DNA of 64,000 nt from Thermosphaera aggregans (lineage in GTDB: Archaea > Thermoproteota > Thermoprotei_A > Sulfolobales > Desulfurococcaceae): assembly GCF_014962245.1 (NCBI RefSeq), contig NZ_CP063144.1, forward strand, positions 1,168,582 through 1,232,581. The letters run 5' to 3'. Below, piece after piece: positions 42,262 to 50,598 of this stretch. Numbering within the stretch: the stretch's first letter is position 1; every line of letters starts with the position of its first letter. The notes beneath the pieces were generated by a model. The model saw only the letters and a list, made by a program, of their open reading frames with translations, was not told the DNA's origin and searched no databases. The position numbers and the translations under genes are program-made.

Positions 42262-43433
42262 CCGAGGTACATAGTAATGAGGAAGTTTTGACCGAAGGAC
42301 TGGCCAGGATCATAGTGCCAAGACTGGAAAGCTATGTGAGAGAGGATGGGAAGCTAGAGCCTGCATGGATGCCTGTCTTCTACAACCCCGAGGCAGCTCT
42401 CAGCCGAGATATAACTGTTCTTTACTTGTCAACAAGGTTTAAGCATGGATTGAACTTCATAGATGCGTTGGCTGGAACAGGTGTAAGAGGCGTAAGAATC
42501 TCTCTTGAACTCGAAGGCGAAGGGGTTTTAAACGATGTAGACCCCCGGGCATTCCACTACATTAGGAGAAACATTGCCTTGAACAACCTTGAATCTCGGG
42601 TTCAAGCATTCAACCAGGAGGCTAACACGTTGTTGAACATGCTCACCTTCACCGGTATACCATTCGATTTCATAGATATCGACCCATACGGGTCTCCAAT
42701 ACCATACGTAGACTCCGCCTTCAAGCCCCTGGGTAAGAAGGCATCGCTGGGCGTTACGGCGACGGATACCGCACCGTTAACATGTAGCAATCCCAGGAAA
42801 ATGCTGAGGAGGTACTGGCATAGATGCGTGGATGTTGATTTCGAGAAAGAAGTAGGTCTCCGCGTGCTGATTTCAAACATAGTGTTGAGAGGAGCCGCGC
42901 ATGATATTATGTTGAAGCCTGCTGTATCCTTCCTCTACAAACACTACTACAGAGTAGTGTTTGAAACAGTTAGGAATGCTTCACTATCCTTTGAAAACCT
43001 TTCAAAATGCATAGGGAGCATTTGGTATTGCACTGAAACCCTTGAAAGAGGCTTCGCGGTGAGCGGTGAAAACGGGATAGCGTGCATGAGTGGTAAACCA
43101 GTTTTAATAGGGCCTTTATGGGTCTGCGAGCTAATGTCAAGCAGTGTTGTAAACGATATGCTCGCACAGCTCCCCAAGTATCCTTGGATGCAGAGACAAA
43201 CGGTCAAGATGTTGAAAATACTGGCTGAGGAAACCAGCGTGCAAACCCCTTATATCAGGGTGGACAGGGTTTATTCACGCTTGAGAAAGAACATGCCACC
43301 GTTCAGCCAATTAATGGAGACTCTTAAGCAACATGGTTTCAAAGTAGCTAGAACACACTTCGATCCAAGGGGTATCAGGGTGGATGGAGACTTGTCGGAA
43401 GCGTTCAAAATCATGAGCACGCTGGGAAGGTAA
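42258..43433 (+). CDS. trm1: tRNA (guanine26-N2)-dimethyltransferase Trm1
   Basis: A 391-residue Trm1 that dimethylates G26 of tRNA. The opening VLTEGLARIIVPR and FYNPEAALSRDITVLYL, the SAM-binding FIDALAGTGVRGVRISLE (about 65-82) and the catalytic DIDPYGSPIPYVDSAF (about 136-151) are all typical. A C-terminal winged-helix-like domain follows. Length is normal. Start TTG at 42258, overlapping the THEP1 stop. Confidence 0.95.
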   Translation: MTEVHSNEEVLTEGLARIIVPRLESYVREDGKLEPAWMPVFYNPEAALSRDITVLYLSTRFKHGLNFIDALAGTGVRGVRISLELEGEGVLNDVDPRAFHYIRRNIALNNLESRVQAFNQEANTLLNMLTFTGIPFDFIDIDPYGSPIPYVDSAFKPLGKKASLGVTATDTAPLTCSNPRKMLRRYWHRCVDVDFEKEVGLRVLISNIVLRGAAHDIMLKPAVSFLYKHYYRVVFETVRNASLSFENLSKCIGSIWYCTETLERGFAVSGENGIACMSGKPVLIGPLWVCELMSSSVVNDMLAQLPKYPWMQRQTVKMLKILAEETSVQTPYIRVDRVYSRLRKNMPPFSQLMETLKQHGFKVARTHFDPRGIRVDGDLSEAFKIMSTLGR

Positions 43434-43459
43434 AGCGTTTTAAAATGCAGGAAACACCG

Positions 43460-43897
43460 CTAACTACTCGGCTTAACCAACTTAGAAGCTGTTTCAACCT
43501 GCTTCTTAATGTACTCTGAAAGCATTGAACAGTTAGTGGGGTCGTAGTACCCTCCCTGGTAGCATCGATATATGAACGGGCAGCTAACACACACGATGTC
43601 TAGCACGCCTTCAAACTCCGCGCCAGGGCCTTGCGTCCTCAGCGCTGTGAGAGTTTCCTGTATTTTCTGGTTTTCAGGTTCTATCAAGAAAGTTTTCCGA
43701 CCGTTAACCACTGCTTCCTTCCTTCTTACAAAGCCCATGCTTTCCAGTTTCTGCAAAGACCTTGAAACCGCGCGACTATCCAGCTTCAACTCTTTCCAGA
43801 GCTCACTCTGATACACGGTTTTATTCGTGTTTCTCGACAAATACTTCAATATCTTCACGTCGTCATCGTTCAGCTTGTAGTCTAGCTGGGACGTCAT
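43460..43897 (-). CDS. tfeB: TFE-beta (RPC34/hRPC39-like) transcription factor subunit
   Basis: A 145-residue protein with a winged helix (about 10-75: DVKILKYLSRNTNK, SELWKELKLDSRAVSRSLQKL) and a C-terminal cysteine cluster. The four cysteines are spaced C-x2-C-x5-C-x10-C (VCVSCPFIYRC, then TNC), as in archaeal TFE-beta and eukaryotic RPC39, where they bind a 4Fe-4S cluster. TFE-alpha/beta helps open promoter DNA. ATG at 43897 follows GAGGT six bases upstream; an in-frame GTG at 43909 overlaps that site. It is convergent with trm1. Confidence 0.85.
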   Translation of the reverse strand: MTSQLDYKLNDDDVKILKYLSRNTNKTVYQSELWKELKLDSRAVSRSLQKLESMGFVRRKEAVVNGRKTFLIEPENQKIQETLTALRTQGPGAEFEGVLDIVCVSCPFIYRCYQGGYYDPTNCSMLSEYIKKQVETASKLVKPSS

Positions 43898-44004
43898 TTT
43901 GAACCTCACTGACTCCCTCGTCTCGCCTACTAAAATATTTGGGTTAAATCCATAATATACTTAAGCCTTTGAAGAGGGTTATTTGAAACTATATTAAAAC
44001 CGGG

Positions 44005-45297
44005 CTACCGCTTCCTTAAGCGAATAATAAATATCACGATGAGAGCAAGGGCGACTAAGGCTAGCATTACTGTTAAAGCCTCGGCGGAAAGTAGGCGAGG
44101 AGGCTCTGTCGACACGGGTGGAGTTGGAGAGTGTTCTTCAAATGTTGTCGTGGGAGAGTGTGATTGGGTAGGCTGTGTTGTCTCGGTTGCTGATTGAGTC
44201 GGGTGTGAAGTACTAGTACTTATCGAACCAATGATTGTTTCATTTATGAAAGCTTCCACGAGGGAATTGTTAACCTCTGCCCCGAACATTCTCGTGAACT
44301 CGTCCCGGTCGAATACAGCTATCAGCTGGGAACCATTTATGCTTCTATGTAGATCTATCGTTTGCTCAACATCGCTCTCGTTAACGGTTGTTTCAACACT
44401 TTCTCCTTCAAACAGGAAGGGATAGTACCATATCGAGCCCGCTAGGAGGTCAACACTGATCCACTCGTAACCTGGAATATATGTTAGGACGAAAGCGTGG
44501 GGACCATTGTATCTAAATATGTATGTCACATTCTCAACCGGCATCACAAACCTCTCAAAACCTGCCTGGGGAATGTAAACATATCCGTATCCTATCGTAG
44601 AAGGTATTCCATAATAGTTTAACAATTCGATCAAAATCCTCGACATATCGTCGCAATCCCCCTGCCTGGTCTGAATTACCTCCTCAATACTGTTCGGTGT
44701 TGCAGACGCGTTGTAAGTTATGAACTCCAGGTAGATAAAGTAAGCAGCTGACACTGCAAGGCCCAGGTAGCTGGCTCTAGCTGTGCCGACCCCGTAGGTT
44801 TCGTTAAACCATTCTTCAAACGCAGGTACGACAACATTCACTACCAGCTCGTGGGGACGGTGCACGTATTTCTCGACTATGTCGCTTGGAAAACCTGTTT
44901 CAGGGTAGGGAGCGTATGAAACGTTGGCGAGCGCCATGGTGATTAATTGCTTGTTCCATGCTGACTTTGGAGTGCAGACTTCAACCTTGTTGACCAGGTA
45001 ACCGTAGAATCCCTCGCCCACTGTAACGTTGAATGCGTATGTCCCGCTGGTTTCATTATAATCAACATTAACGCTGTAAACAGGCACTACTGTTTGATTT
45101 ATGAAAGAGCCTAGCGTGAAGTTCACCGGAGATTCTAGTAGAAGGGTTTCCGTGATGTTGGAGTAGGTGATCCAGATCGCGTTGAAGAAGTAGAATGACC
45201 GGCACTCAACCGGTACTGAGACGCTCGGAGCGTCAGCTTGTAGCGGGGATGCAAGAACCATTGCAAGCATGAGAATAAGCAGTAGTAGACGAGGCAT
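44005..45297 (-). CDS. Secreted transglutaminase-fold protein with C-terminal membrane anchor
   Basis: A 430-residue extracellular protein. It has an N-terminal signal peptide (about 1-22, RLLLLILMLAMVLAS), a beta-rich domain with many N-x-S/T sites (possible N-glycosylation), a transglutaminase-like core with the Cys215 (QGDCDDMSR), His267 (GPHAFVL) and Asp283 (WISVDLLAG) triad, a Ser/Thr/Pro-rich stalk (about 350-395) and a C-terminal transmembrane anchor (about 403-426) followed by RLRKR. The intact triad suggests peptidase or transpeptidase activity at the cell surface. No partner gene is adjacent. Confidence 0.85.
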   Translation of the reverse strand: MPRLLLLILMLAMVLASPLQADAPSVSVPVECRSFYFFNAIWITYSNITETLLLESPVNFTLGSFINQTVVPVYSVNVDYNETSGTYAFNVTVGEGFYGYLVNKVEVCTPKSAWNKQLITMALANVSYAPYPETGFPSDIVEKYVHRPHELVVNVVVPAFEEWFNETYGVGTARASYLGLAVSAAYFIYLEFITYNASATPNSIEEVIQTRQGDCDDMSRILIELLNYYGIPSTIGYGYVYIPQAGFERFVMPVENVTYIFRYNGPHAFVLTYIPGYEWISVDLLAGSIWYYPFLFEGESVETTVNESDVEQTIDLHRSINGSQLIAVFDRDEFTRMFGAEVNNSLVEAFINETIIGSISTSTSHPTQSATETTQPTQSHSPTTTFEEHSPTPPVSTEPPRLLSAEALTVMLALVALALIVIFIIRLRKR

Positions 45298-45392
45298 GTT
45301 GAAACCCTTTTTACCTGTTAATCGAATTGAAGATTATAAACTATTATCTGGGGTTGGTAGGGGTTTAGAGAAACAGGTTCTATACGGGGCGG

Positions 45393-46274
45393 CTACATTA
45401 TGATGTCAATGTACGTGTTCTTAACTATTGAGTCGTAAGCGTTTCTCACAGCCACGTCGGTTAACCCTACGGAGCCGCCTACCTCGAGCTGGTTTCTCTT
45501 ATTGTTAGATATGATGCTTGCAAGGTAGACCGATGCTGCTGCGAGGCTGGCCGGGCTCTTCCCGCTCAAGTGAACCTCCTCCGTAGCGGAGAGGAGCTTA
45601 TTGGCGAGGACCTCGACTTCAGATGGTAGCGAGAGTTTCTTAACGATAATGCTGACATATGTTCTCGGGTCATACTTCTGAGGCTCTATTTTAACGTCCT
45701 TGACTATTTCCCTTATCTTCCTGATACCCTCCCATAAATCATCCATGCTGATCCCTACTTCCTGCGCGAAGGTCCTGGCCGCCTTAGGCTGGTTGTGGAT
45801 CTTGTAAGCCAAGTAAAGCGCTGCGGCCGCAATTCTCCTGAGAGTTTTCTCCTTGTAGTTCATACCTCTAACCGTCTGGCTTGTCAGATCGGCAGCTGTT
45901 TCCTGAACACTTGAAGGAGGCTTCAAAATCTTTATCAGCTCGTTAAGCTCCGTCAACCCTTTCTTCACAATCCTGTTGGACTTGTCCACTCTGATATCGT
46001 AGTGCTTGGCAGCCCATGTCCTACCTGATTTAACATGTGAGAGAATGCTACCGGCGATCTCGGTTCCACCGACCCCGTGGTCGTGAACCCTGTTCGTGAA
46101 CGCGCCGCTGTATCTTGGGGCTGAGTCCGTCTTCCCGCCTGATTCAAACCCGTTGTAAACAGGCTTCTCATCCAGTACTAGCCCGCAGCCTGCGCAGACC
46201 AGGGCGTTGAGGGATTCGTCGAAAACTATTTGAGTCGAGCCGCAGAACCTGCACACCGCTTTCACATAACTCAC
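45393..46274 (-). CDS. tfb: Transcription initiation factor TFB
   Basis: A 293-residue TFB, the archaeal TFIIB, which bridges TBP-bound promoters and RNA polymerase. The zinc ribbon has CRFCGS and CAGCGLV (about 8-34), followed by the B-reader/linker (about 45-75) and two cyclin folds (about 95-180 and 195-290, including LSGKSPASLAAASVYLA). Its start overlaps the gar1 stop by four bases. With rpoK, tfeB and this gene the window carries several basal transcription genes. Confidence 0.95.
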   Translation of the reverse strand: MSYVKAVCRFCGSTQIVFDESLNALVCAGCGLVLDEKPVYNGFESGGKTDSAPRYSGAFTNRVHDHGVGGTEIAGSILSHVKSGRTWAAKHYDIRVDKSNRIVKKGLTELNELIKILKPPSSVQETAADLTSQTVRGMNYKEKTLRRIAAAALYLAYKIHNQPKAARTFAQEVGISMDDLWEGIRKIREIVKDVKIEPQKYDPRTYVSIIVKKLSLPSEVEVLANKLLSATEEVHLSGKSPASLAAASVYLASIISNNKRNQLEVGGSVGLTDVAVRNAYDSIVKNTYIDIIM

Positions 46275-46555
46275 CTCCCGCTTCTCCTCCCACTCCGCCT
46301 AGGACGCTTCTCGGGGGCAGGCTTGTAGTAGTAAACGGTGCCTGGTTTAACCGTTGAGGCGGTCTCGAGGTTTTCAAGCTTCACCACTATCCTCGGCTCC
46401 TCGACACGGCCGATCACGTCCACTATCTTTCCAATCCTTCTCATTTCCTCATCATACACTGTTAAGCCGATAATTCTGGAGGCTTCTGGTGTCTCACATA
46501 TTATGATAAGGTTGCCGTCGCGGGTAACCTGCTCTACGCGTCCAAGCTTTTTCAA
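46271..46555 (-). CDS. gar1: Gar1, H/ACA sRNP protein
   Basis: A 94-residue Gar1 of the H/ACA pseudouridylation complex, which binds Cbf5. The six-strand barrel is visible as LGRVEQVTRDGNLIIICE, RIIGLTVYDEEMRRIGKIVDVIG and RIVVKLENLE, ending with a basic GR-rich tail (KRPRRSGRRSGR). Start is TTG at 46555 with GGTGGAG upstream. It precedes tfb with a four-base overlap, a frequent archaeal gene order. Confidence 0.9.
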   Translation of the reverse strand: MKKLGRVEQVTRDGNLIIICETPEASRIIGLTVYDEEMRRIGKIVDVIGRVEEPRIVVKLENLETASTVKPGTVYYYKPAPEKRPRRSGRRSGR

Positions 46556-46716
46556 AACTCTCCACCTAGGATCAGGTAATACCGTGGTATTATATCCCTC
46601 TGTTTTTATGCTTAAAAGGAATCCGTCCCTTGGATCCTTCTTGATACAAAGAGTGTTTATTATTTCAGGGTTTAAAGAATTGTTTAAATCTAGACGTAAT
46701 ACTTATAGTATTAACT

Positions 46717-47016
46717 CTAGTGCTTTCTTGCCCTGCTCTCTTTAATCTCCGCGGCTATCTTCTTCAGCAGGTCTATCTTACCGTACTTCTTATCGACAAC
46801 CACCCTGCCTTTAACCCACCACCTACCAGGGTATGCCTTATCGTTTTCAACAACAGGGTTCAGACCTAGCTTAGCAGCAGCATTGTATATCTCCTCAATG
46901 CTGGGCGAGGGAACGGCTGAGGAAGATGGAATCCTCCTCCCCTCGCTTCTCGAAAGGGTTGAATCAATATACGCGGGATAGAGGATTGTTTTCCTCCCGC
47001 GATACTCTCTGCTCAA
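46717..47016 (-). CDS. srp19: Signal recognition particle protein SRP19
   Basis: A 99-residue SRP19 that binds 7S RNA and promotes SRP54 loading. The start (TTG at 47016) gives REYRGRKTILYPAYIDSTLS, followed by RSEGRRIPSSSAVPSPSIEEI and GRWWVKGRVVV, all conserved in the family. It is 12 bp downstream of S8e. A 161-bp AT-rich gap to gar1 follows, in which I see nothing else and which probably contains the gar1-tfb promoter. Confidence 0.93.
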   Translation of the reverse strand: MSREYRGRKTILYPAYIDSTLSRSEGRRIPSSSAVPSPSIEEIYNAAAKLGLNPVVENDKAYPGRWWVKGRVVVDKKYGKIDLLKKIAAEIKESRARKH

Positions 47017-47028
47017 AAAACGCTACCT

Positions 47029-47415
47029 CTACTTCTCGATGAGAACCCCGTTCAGCACTCCATCCTGCCCAGGCCTGGATGTTATCCTGACAAGCCCCAG
47101 CTCAGTCTTGACTATAGTGCCTTTCGAAATAATCTGGAACCTGGCGTTTTGAGGGTTAGACGGGGTTTCAACAACGCTGAGGATTTTAACCTTCCTGCAG
47201 GACTTCTCCTTCGGATTATACACGTTTACGTAAAGCGCTTTCTTCACCCTAACCTTCACACTCCCCCCTCTCACCCTTACAATCCTCCTATCCTCCTCCC
47301 CAGCCAGAACCGTGAGGGTTGGGGGAGAACCCAGCTCACGCTTTCTCTTACCCCTGTGAACCCCTTTCACCCCTCCCGTAGGCTTCCTCAAATCATTACC
47401 CTGGTAAAACGACAT
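47029..47415 (-). CDS. rps8e: Small ribosomal subunit protein eS8 (S8e)
   Basis: A 128-residue archaeal S8e. The ATG at 47415 gives the expected MSFYQGNDLRKPTGG opening, followed by a basic loop (KRKRELGSPPTLTVL), VRVRGGSVKVRVKKALYVNV and the C-terminal SRPGQDGVLNGVLIEK. The open frame back to 47457 adds 14 residues that do not belong to the family. Co-transcribed with srp19 downstream. Confidence 0.94.
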   Translation of the reverse strand: MSFYQGNDLRKPTGGVKGVHRGKRKRELGSPPTLTVLAGEEDRRIVRVRGGSVKVRVKKALYVNVYNPKEKSCRKVKILSVVETPSNPQNARFQIISKGTIVKTELGLVRITSRPGQDGVLNGVLIEK

Positions 47416-47617
47416 GTAATCAGCCTCCTCAACCACTACTATTGAAAAATCCTTCATTCGTTTTTAAATATTAAGGTTCAAACCATCCCAACCGCTTCTT
47501 TTCCTATCCTACTAAAAGCATCCCCGGCAGATCAATACACATTCAACCCTTGAAAACCCGTCGAGTACCCGACCTCAAGCTACATGCTTTGCTTCTAGTC
47601 TATTCTGAAGAGATGGA

Positions 47618-47860
47618 TTATTCCTTTTTACTCTCCAAGGCTTTTTTCAATGAATCAATCTTACTTCCAATCCAGAATAACCCTATACCTATGAGGGATG
47701 CTATTCCGAAGATAAGTAGGATTAGCGAGATCAATCCATCCGCTAGATTCCCATTATTAATGAATTTGGCGAGCATGGCGAAGCCGAAGCTGAAGAGGAG
47801 GATTGGCGGGATCAGCCAGAACGTCATGTCCGACTCATCCCTTTTATCCTCCGAACCCAT
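47618..47860 (-). CDS. Small two-helix membrane protein
   Basis: An 80-residue protein with a charged N terminus (GSEDKRDES), two transmembrane segments (about 13-31 and 40-64) and a basic C-terminal helix (GSKIDSLKKALESKKE). The family is not recognised. ATG at 47860 follows a GGTGGT Shine-Dalgarno a few bases upstream, which supports translation. It stands alone between the S8e operon and the uppS region. Confidence 0.6.
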   Translation of the reverse strand: MGSEDKRDESDMTFWLIPPILLFSFGFAMLAKFINNGNLADGLISLILLIFGIASLIGIGLFWIGSKIDSLKKALESKKE

Positions 47861-47945
47861 TTTACCACCGGTTCCTCCGTTATTCTGGTCGTTTCAAATG
47901 ATTACTAGGCGGCTGAACTTTATATTCCTTACAGAAAGAATTAGG

Positions 47946-48090
47946 AAGGATCCTTCTCGTGGAGTACCCTGCCATTATTTTCCCTGTCTCCCAGAGCGCT
48001 CGCTATTATGAATGGTGCAGGAGCCTGGCGCACGGATCCACGTGTCCCATGGCGATTTGTCTAGTGATTCCCAGGCTCAATAGCGCATAA
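47946..48090 (+). ncRNA. Candidate structured RNA with long inverted repeats
   Basis: The 298-bp gap between the small membrane gene and uppS has no convincing ORF but holds a GC-rich block with strong inverted repeats. GAGCCTGG (48021-48028) pairs with CCAGGCTC (48071-48078), and directly beneath it CGCTATT (48001-48007) pairs with AATAGCG (48079-48085), giving a 15-bp helix with a 13-nt one-sided bulge. GAAGGATCCTTC (47945-47956) is a perfect palindrome. A TATA-like CTTTATATT at 47918-47926 would start transcription near 47946. Ends and strand are inferred; no known RNA family was recognised. Confidence 0.35.
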
Positions 48091-48158
48091 ACCATGCCTC
48101 CTGGGTGAAGCCTGTTTATAATAATCCTGGGTAATTATGGTTTATTGAGGAGTAAGGG

Positions 48159-48974
48159 TTGAGTGGGAAGAAGCTTAGGCTTGAAGCAATTACTCTTAAA
48201 GCTGGGAGGAAGCTGTTGAAGCCTTTCTACAAGGTTTACGAGAAGTGGCTTTGGTTGCAGATAAAGAACGGCCCCTTCCCCGAGCACGTGGGCATTATCC
48301 CGGATGGCAACAGGAGATGGGCTAGGAAGGTTGGGCTGGATCCTGCGGAGGGGCATTTGTTCGGTTACGAGAAGATAAAGGAGACTCTGCGCTGGATATG
48401 GGATTTAAACATTAAGCATGTAACAATCTATGCGATGAGCACTGAGAACTGCAAGCATAGGCCTCCCAAGGAGAGGGAGAAGCTTTTCGAGCTGGCATTC
48501 AAAGGGCTTAACGAGCTGAAAAACCTTAGCGAAATCCACAAGCACAGGGTAAGGGTGAGGATAATAGGGGACTACTCCCTGGTCCCTAACCACCTTATCA
48601 CTGCTATAAAGGAGCTTGAAGAAGAGACTAAGGATTACGACAACTACACCTTGAACATAGCGCTATGCTATGGAGGCAGGCAGGAAATCCTGGACGCTAT
48701 TAAGAAGATAGTGAGCGATGTCGTGGAAAATAGGCTTAACCCGAGCGATATTACGGAAGAAGTCTTCAAGAAATACCTTTACACTACCGGCTCCCCCGAC
48801 CCAGACCTCATAATAAGGACAAGCGGGGAGGAGAGGATAAGCAACTTCCTCCTGTGGCAGTCAGCCTATAGCGAGCTGTACTTCTGCGATGTCTACTGGC
48901 CCGAGTTCAGGAAGATAGATTTCTGGAGAGCTATTAGAAGCTACCAGTTCCGTGAGAGAAGGTTTGGAAGATAG
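48159..48974 (+). CDS. uppS: cis-Prenyltransferase (undecaprenyl/dolichyl diphosphate synthase type)
   Basis: A 271-residue Z-type polyprenyl diphosphate synthase that makes the lipid carrier for protein glycosylation. VGIIPDGNRRWARK (about 43-56, catalytic Asp), the helix ending HVTIYAMSTENCKHRP and the C-terminal PDLIIRTSGEERISNFLLWQSAYSEL region (split motif) and FCDVYWPEFR are all standard. Chain length is not deducible. Start TTG at 48159 with GAGGAGTAAGGG upstream; a TATA-like TTTATAATAA lies at about 48115-48124. It converges on the coiled-coil gene. Confidence 0.93.
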   Translation: MSGKKLRLEAITLKAGRKLLKPFYKVYEKWLWLQIKNGPFPEHVGIIPDGNRRWARKVGLDPAEGHLFGYEKIKETLRWIWDLNIKHVTIYAMSTENCKHRPPKEREKLFELAFKGLNELKNLSEIHKHRVRVRIIGDYSLVPNHLITAIKELEEETKDYDNYTLNIALCYGGRQEILDAIKKIVSDVVENRLNPSDITEEVFKKYLYTTGSPDPDLIIRTSGEERISNFLLWQSAYSELYFCDVYWPEFRKIDFWRAIRSYQFRERRFGR

Positions 48975-48985
48975 GTTAAAACCCT

Positions 48986-49894
48986 TTACTCGGATTCGAA
49001 ATCCTCAGGCTCCCCATACAGTATTTTAAGCTCCTCGAAAGTGAGCTTACCACCCTTCCTCAGCTTCTCCATAACCTCCTGCTTCTTCGCATCTATAATC
49101 TGAGTAATCCTGGACTTCTCCAGCTCCTTGTGAAGCTGGGTCAGCTTCTCCCTGATCTCGCCCTGCTTCCTCACAAGCTCATCGATGGTTGCCGAGAGCT
49201 TGTTCACCTGTTCCTGCTTCTCATTAATCACTGTTTTCAGCTCTAGATTCCTTTTAACAATCTCATCTATCCTGCTCTTCAACAAGTCCCTCTCCTGCGA
49301 CAGCTTGTTGATTTCTTCGCGAAGGTTGCTCAGCTTCTTCGATAAGTCCTCGACTTGGATTTTAAGGCTTGAAACCAGGGCTTTCATTTCAAGAGTACTG
49401 TTCTTCTCCTTCCTCAATGCCTCGGCTTTAGCCAGGAGCTCGCTAAGCCTTTTAATCTTGTTAATAATCCTGTTCTCTTCTTCAAGAGTCAAAACCTTTG
49501 TCTGCAACTGCCATTCAAGACGGTTTATCTCCTCCCTAAGGATGGATGTCGGCGTCCTAGCCTCCTTCTCCATCTCACGTATCTGAGTATTCTTCGCTCG
49601 TAAAAGCTCAACCAGCTCTCTCAGCTCAGCAAGCCTTGCCTTCTTCTCATTAGCCAGGTTTTTGAAGCTCTCTATTAGCTCCCGCCTCTTGGACACGATG
49701 GATTTATACTTTTCCCTCAGACCCGGGAGGTCGTTGAGCAACCTGGCTCTCTCAGCACGCAACGTCTTAAGCTCTTCAATTATCCTTGCTCTTTCCTCCT
49801 TCGCTTCCTTAATCCTTTCCCTAATACTGTTAAGCTCCGCAGTTAAAGCCTCTATTTGAGACCTTATCGTGGATGACTCCATTAAACTACCCAT
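48986..49894 (-). CDS. Coiled-coil protein (COG1340-like)
   Basis: A 302-residue protein almost entirely predicted to be coiled coil, with heptads from about residue 8 to 270 (EALTAELNSIRERIKEAKEE, INKLSQERDLLKSRI), ending in an acidic GEPEDFESE tail. It resembles the archaeal COG1340 family, sometimes linked by name to phosphoserine phosphatase-like or SMC-related proteins but without a proven function. Three bases separate its ATG from the acdB stop, so it is the last gene of the acdA-acdB operon, though a functional link is not evident. Confidence 0.75.
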   Translation of the reverse strand: MGSLMESSTIRSQIEALTAELNSIRERIKEAKEERARIIEELKTLRAERARLLNDLPGLREKYKSIVSKRRELIESFKNLANEKKARLAELRELVELLRAKNTQIREMEKEARTPTSILREEINRLEWQLQTKVLTLEEENRIINKIKRLSELLAKAEALRKEKNSTLEMKALVSSLKIQVEDLSKKLSNLREEINKLSQERDLLKSRIDEIVKRNLELKTVINEKQEQVNKLSATIDELVRKQGEIREKLTQLHKELEKSRITQIIDAKKQEVMEKLRKGGKLTFEELKILYGEPEDFESE

Positions 49895-49897
49895 CCA

Positions 49898-50596
49898 TCA
49901 CAGTTTCTTCAGTATGATTCTAGCGTCAACAGCCATGGCGGAGTCAGGGTAGGCCATGACCGGGTTTAAGTCTATGGATTCGATCTCTGGATTCTCCTCT
50001 AAGAGCTTGGAGGTTTTCACGATCATTTCAGCGATAGCCTCCTTGTTCACCGGTGGCTGACCCCTGTACCCTTCCAGGATCTTGTAGGATTTAATCTCCC
50101 TGATCATCTCCAATGCATCCTCCATCCTAATCGGTGAAACCCTGAACGAGACGTCTTTCAAGACTTCGACGAAGATTCCTCCCAGGCCGAACATTACCAC
50201 TGGGCCAAATATTCCGTCTCTAACGCCGCCGATTATTACTTCAAGCCCCTGGGGGGCCATCCTGTACATTAATACTCCAACCAGCCTGGCATACGGAGCT
50301 TTAGATCTCACCGTCTTCAACATCTCGTCGACAGCGCGTCCCACTTCCTCAGGGGATTTAAGGTTTAGCTTAACTCCTCCAACATCGCTTTTATGGCTTA
50401 TGTCAGGAGACACTATTTTCAGCGCAACGGGGTAGCCTATTTTATCGGCGAGGCTTTTAGCCTCCTCGCCGTTGCGGACCACGACCACGTCTGGAGAGTT
50501 TATTCCATAGTATTTTATAACCTGGAATGCTTCGTGCTCTAACAGCTTAGTCCTACCCTCGTTCAACGCGTTTTCAATGATTTCCCTCGGGGTCAA
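49898..50596 (-). CDS. acdB: ADP-forming acyl-CoA synthetase, beta subunit
   Basis: A 232-residue ATP-grasp subunit of the ADP-forming acetyl/acyl-CoA synthetase, which makes ATP from acyl-CoA, ADP and phosphate in peptide and sugar fermentation. The ATP-grasp strands YPVALKIVSPDISHKSDVGGV and PVVMFGLGGIFVEVLKD, and the metal-binding IESIDLNPVM near the C terminus, match. Separate alpha and beta genes are typical of hyperthermophilic archaea. Two bases downstream of acdA. Confidence 0.92.
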   Translation of the reverse strand: MTPREIIENALNEGRTKLLEHEAFQVIKYYGINSPDVVVVRNGEEAKSLADKIGYPVALKIVSPDISHKSDVGGVKLNLKSPEEVGRAVDEMLKTVRSKAPYARLVGVLMYRMAPQGLEVIIGGVRDGIFGPVVMFGLGGIFVEVLKDVSFRVSPIRMEDALEMIREIKSYKILEGYRGQPPVNKEAIAEMIVKTSKLLEENPEIESIDLNPVMAYPDSAMAVDARIILKKL

Positions 50597-50598
50597 TT

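Noticed and set aside
47028-47457. Longer S8e start at 47457
   Set aside because: The added 14 residues are not part of the family, while ATG 47415 gives the canonical MSFYQGNDLRK opening.
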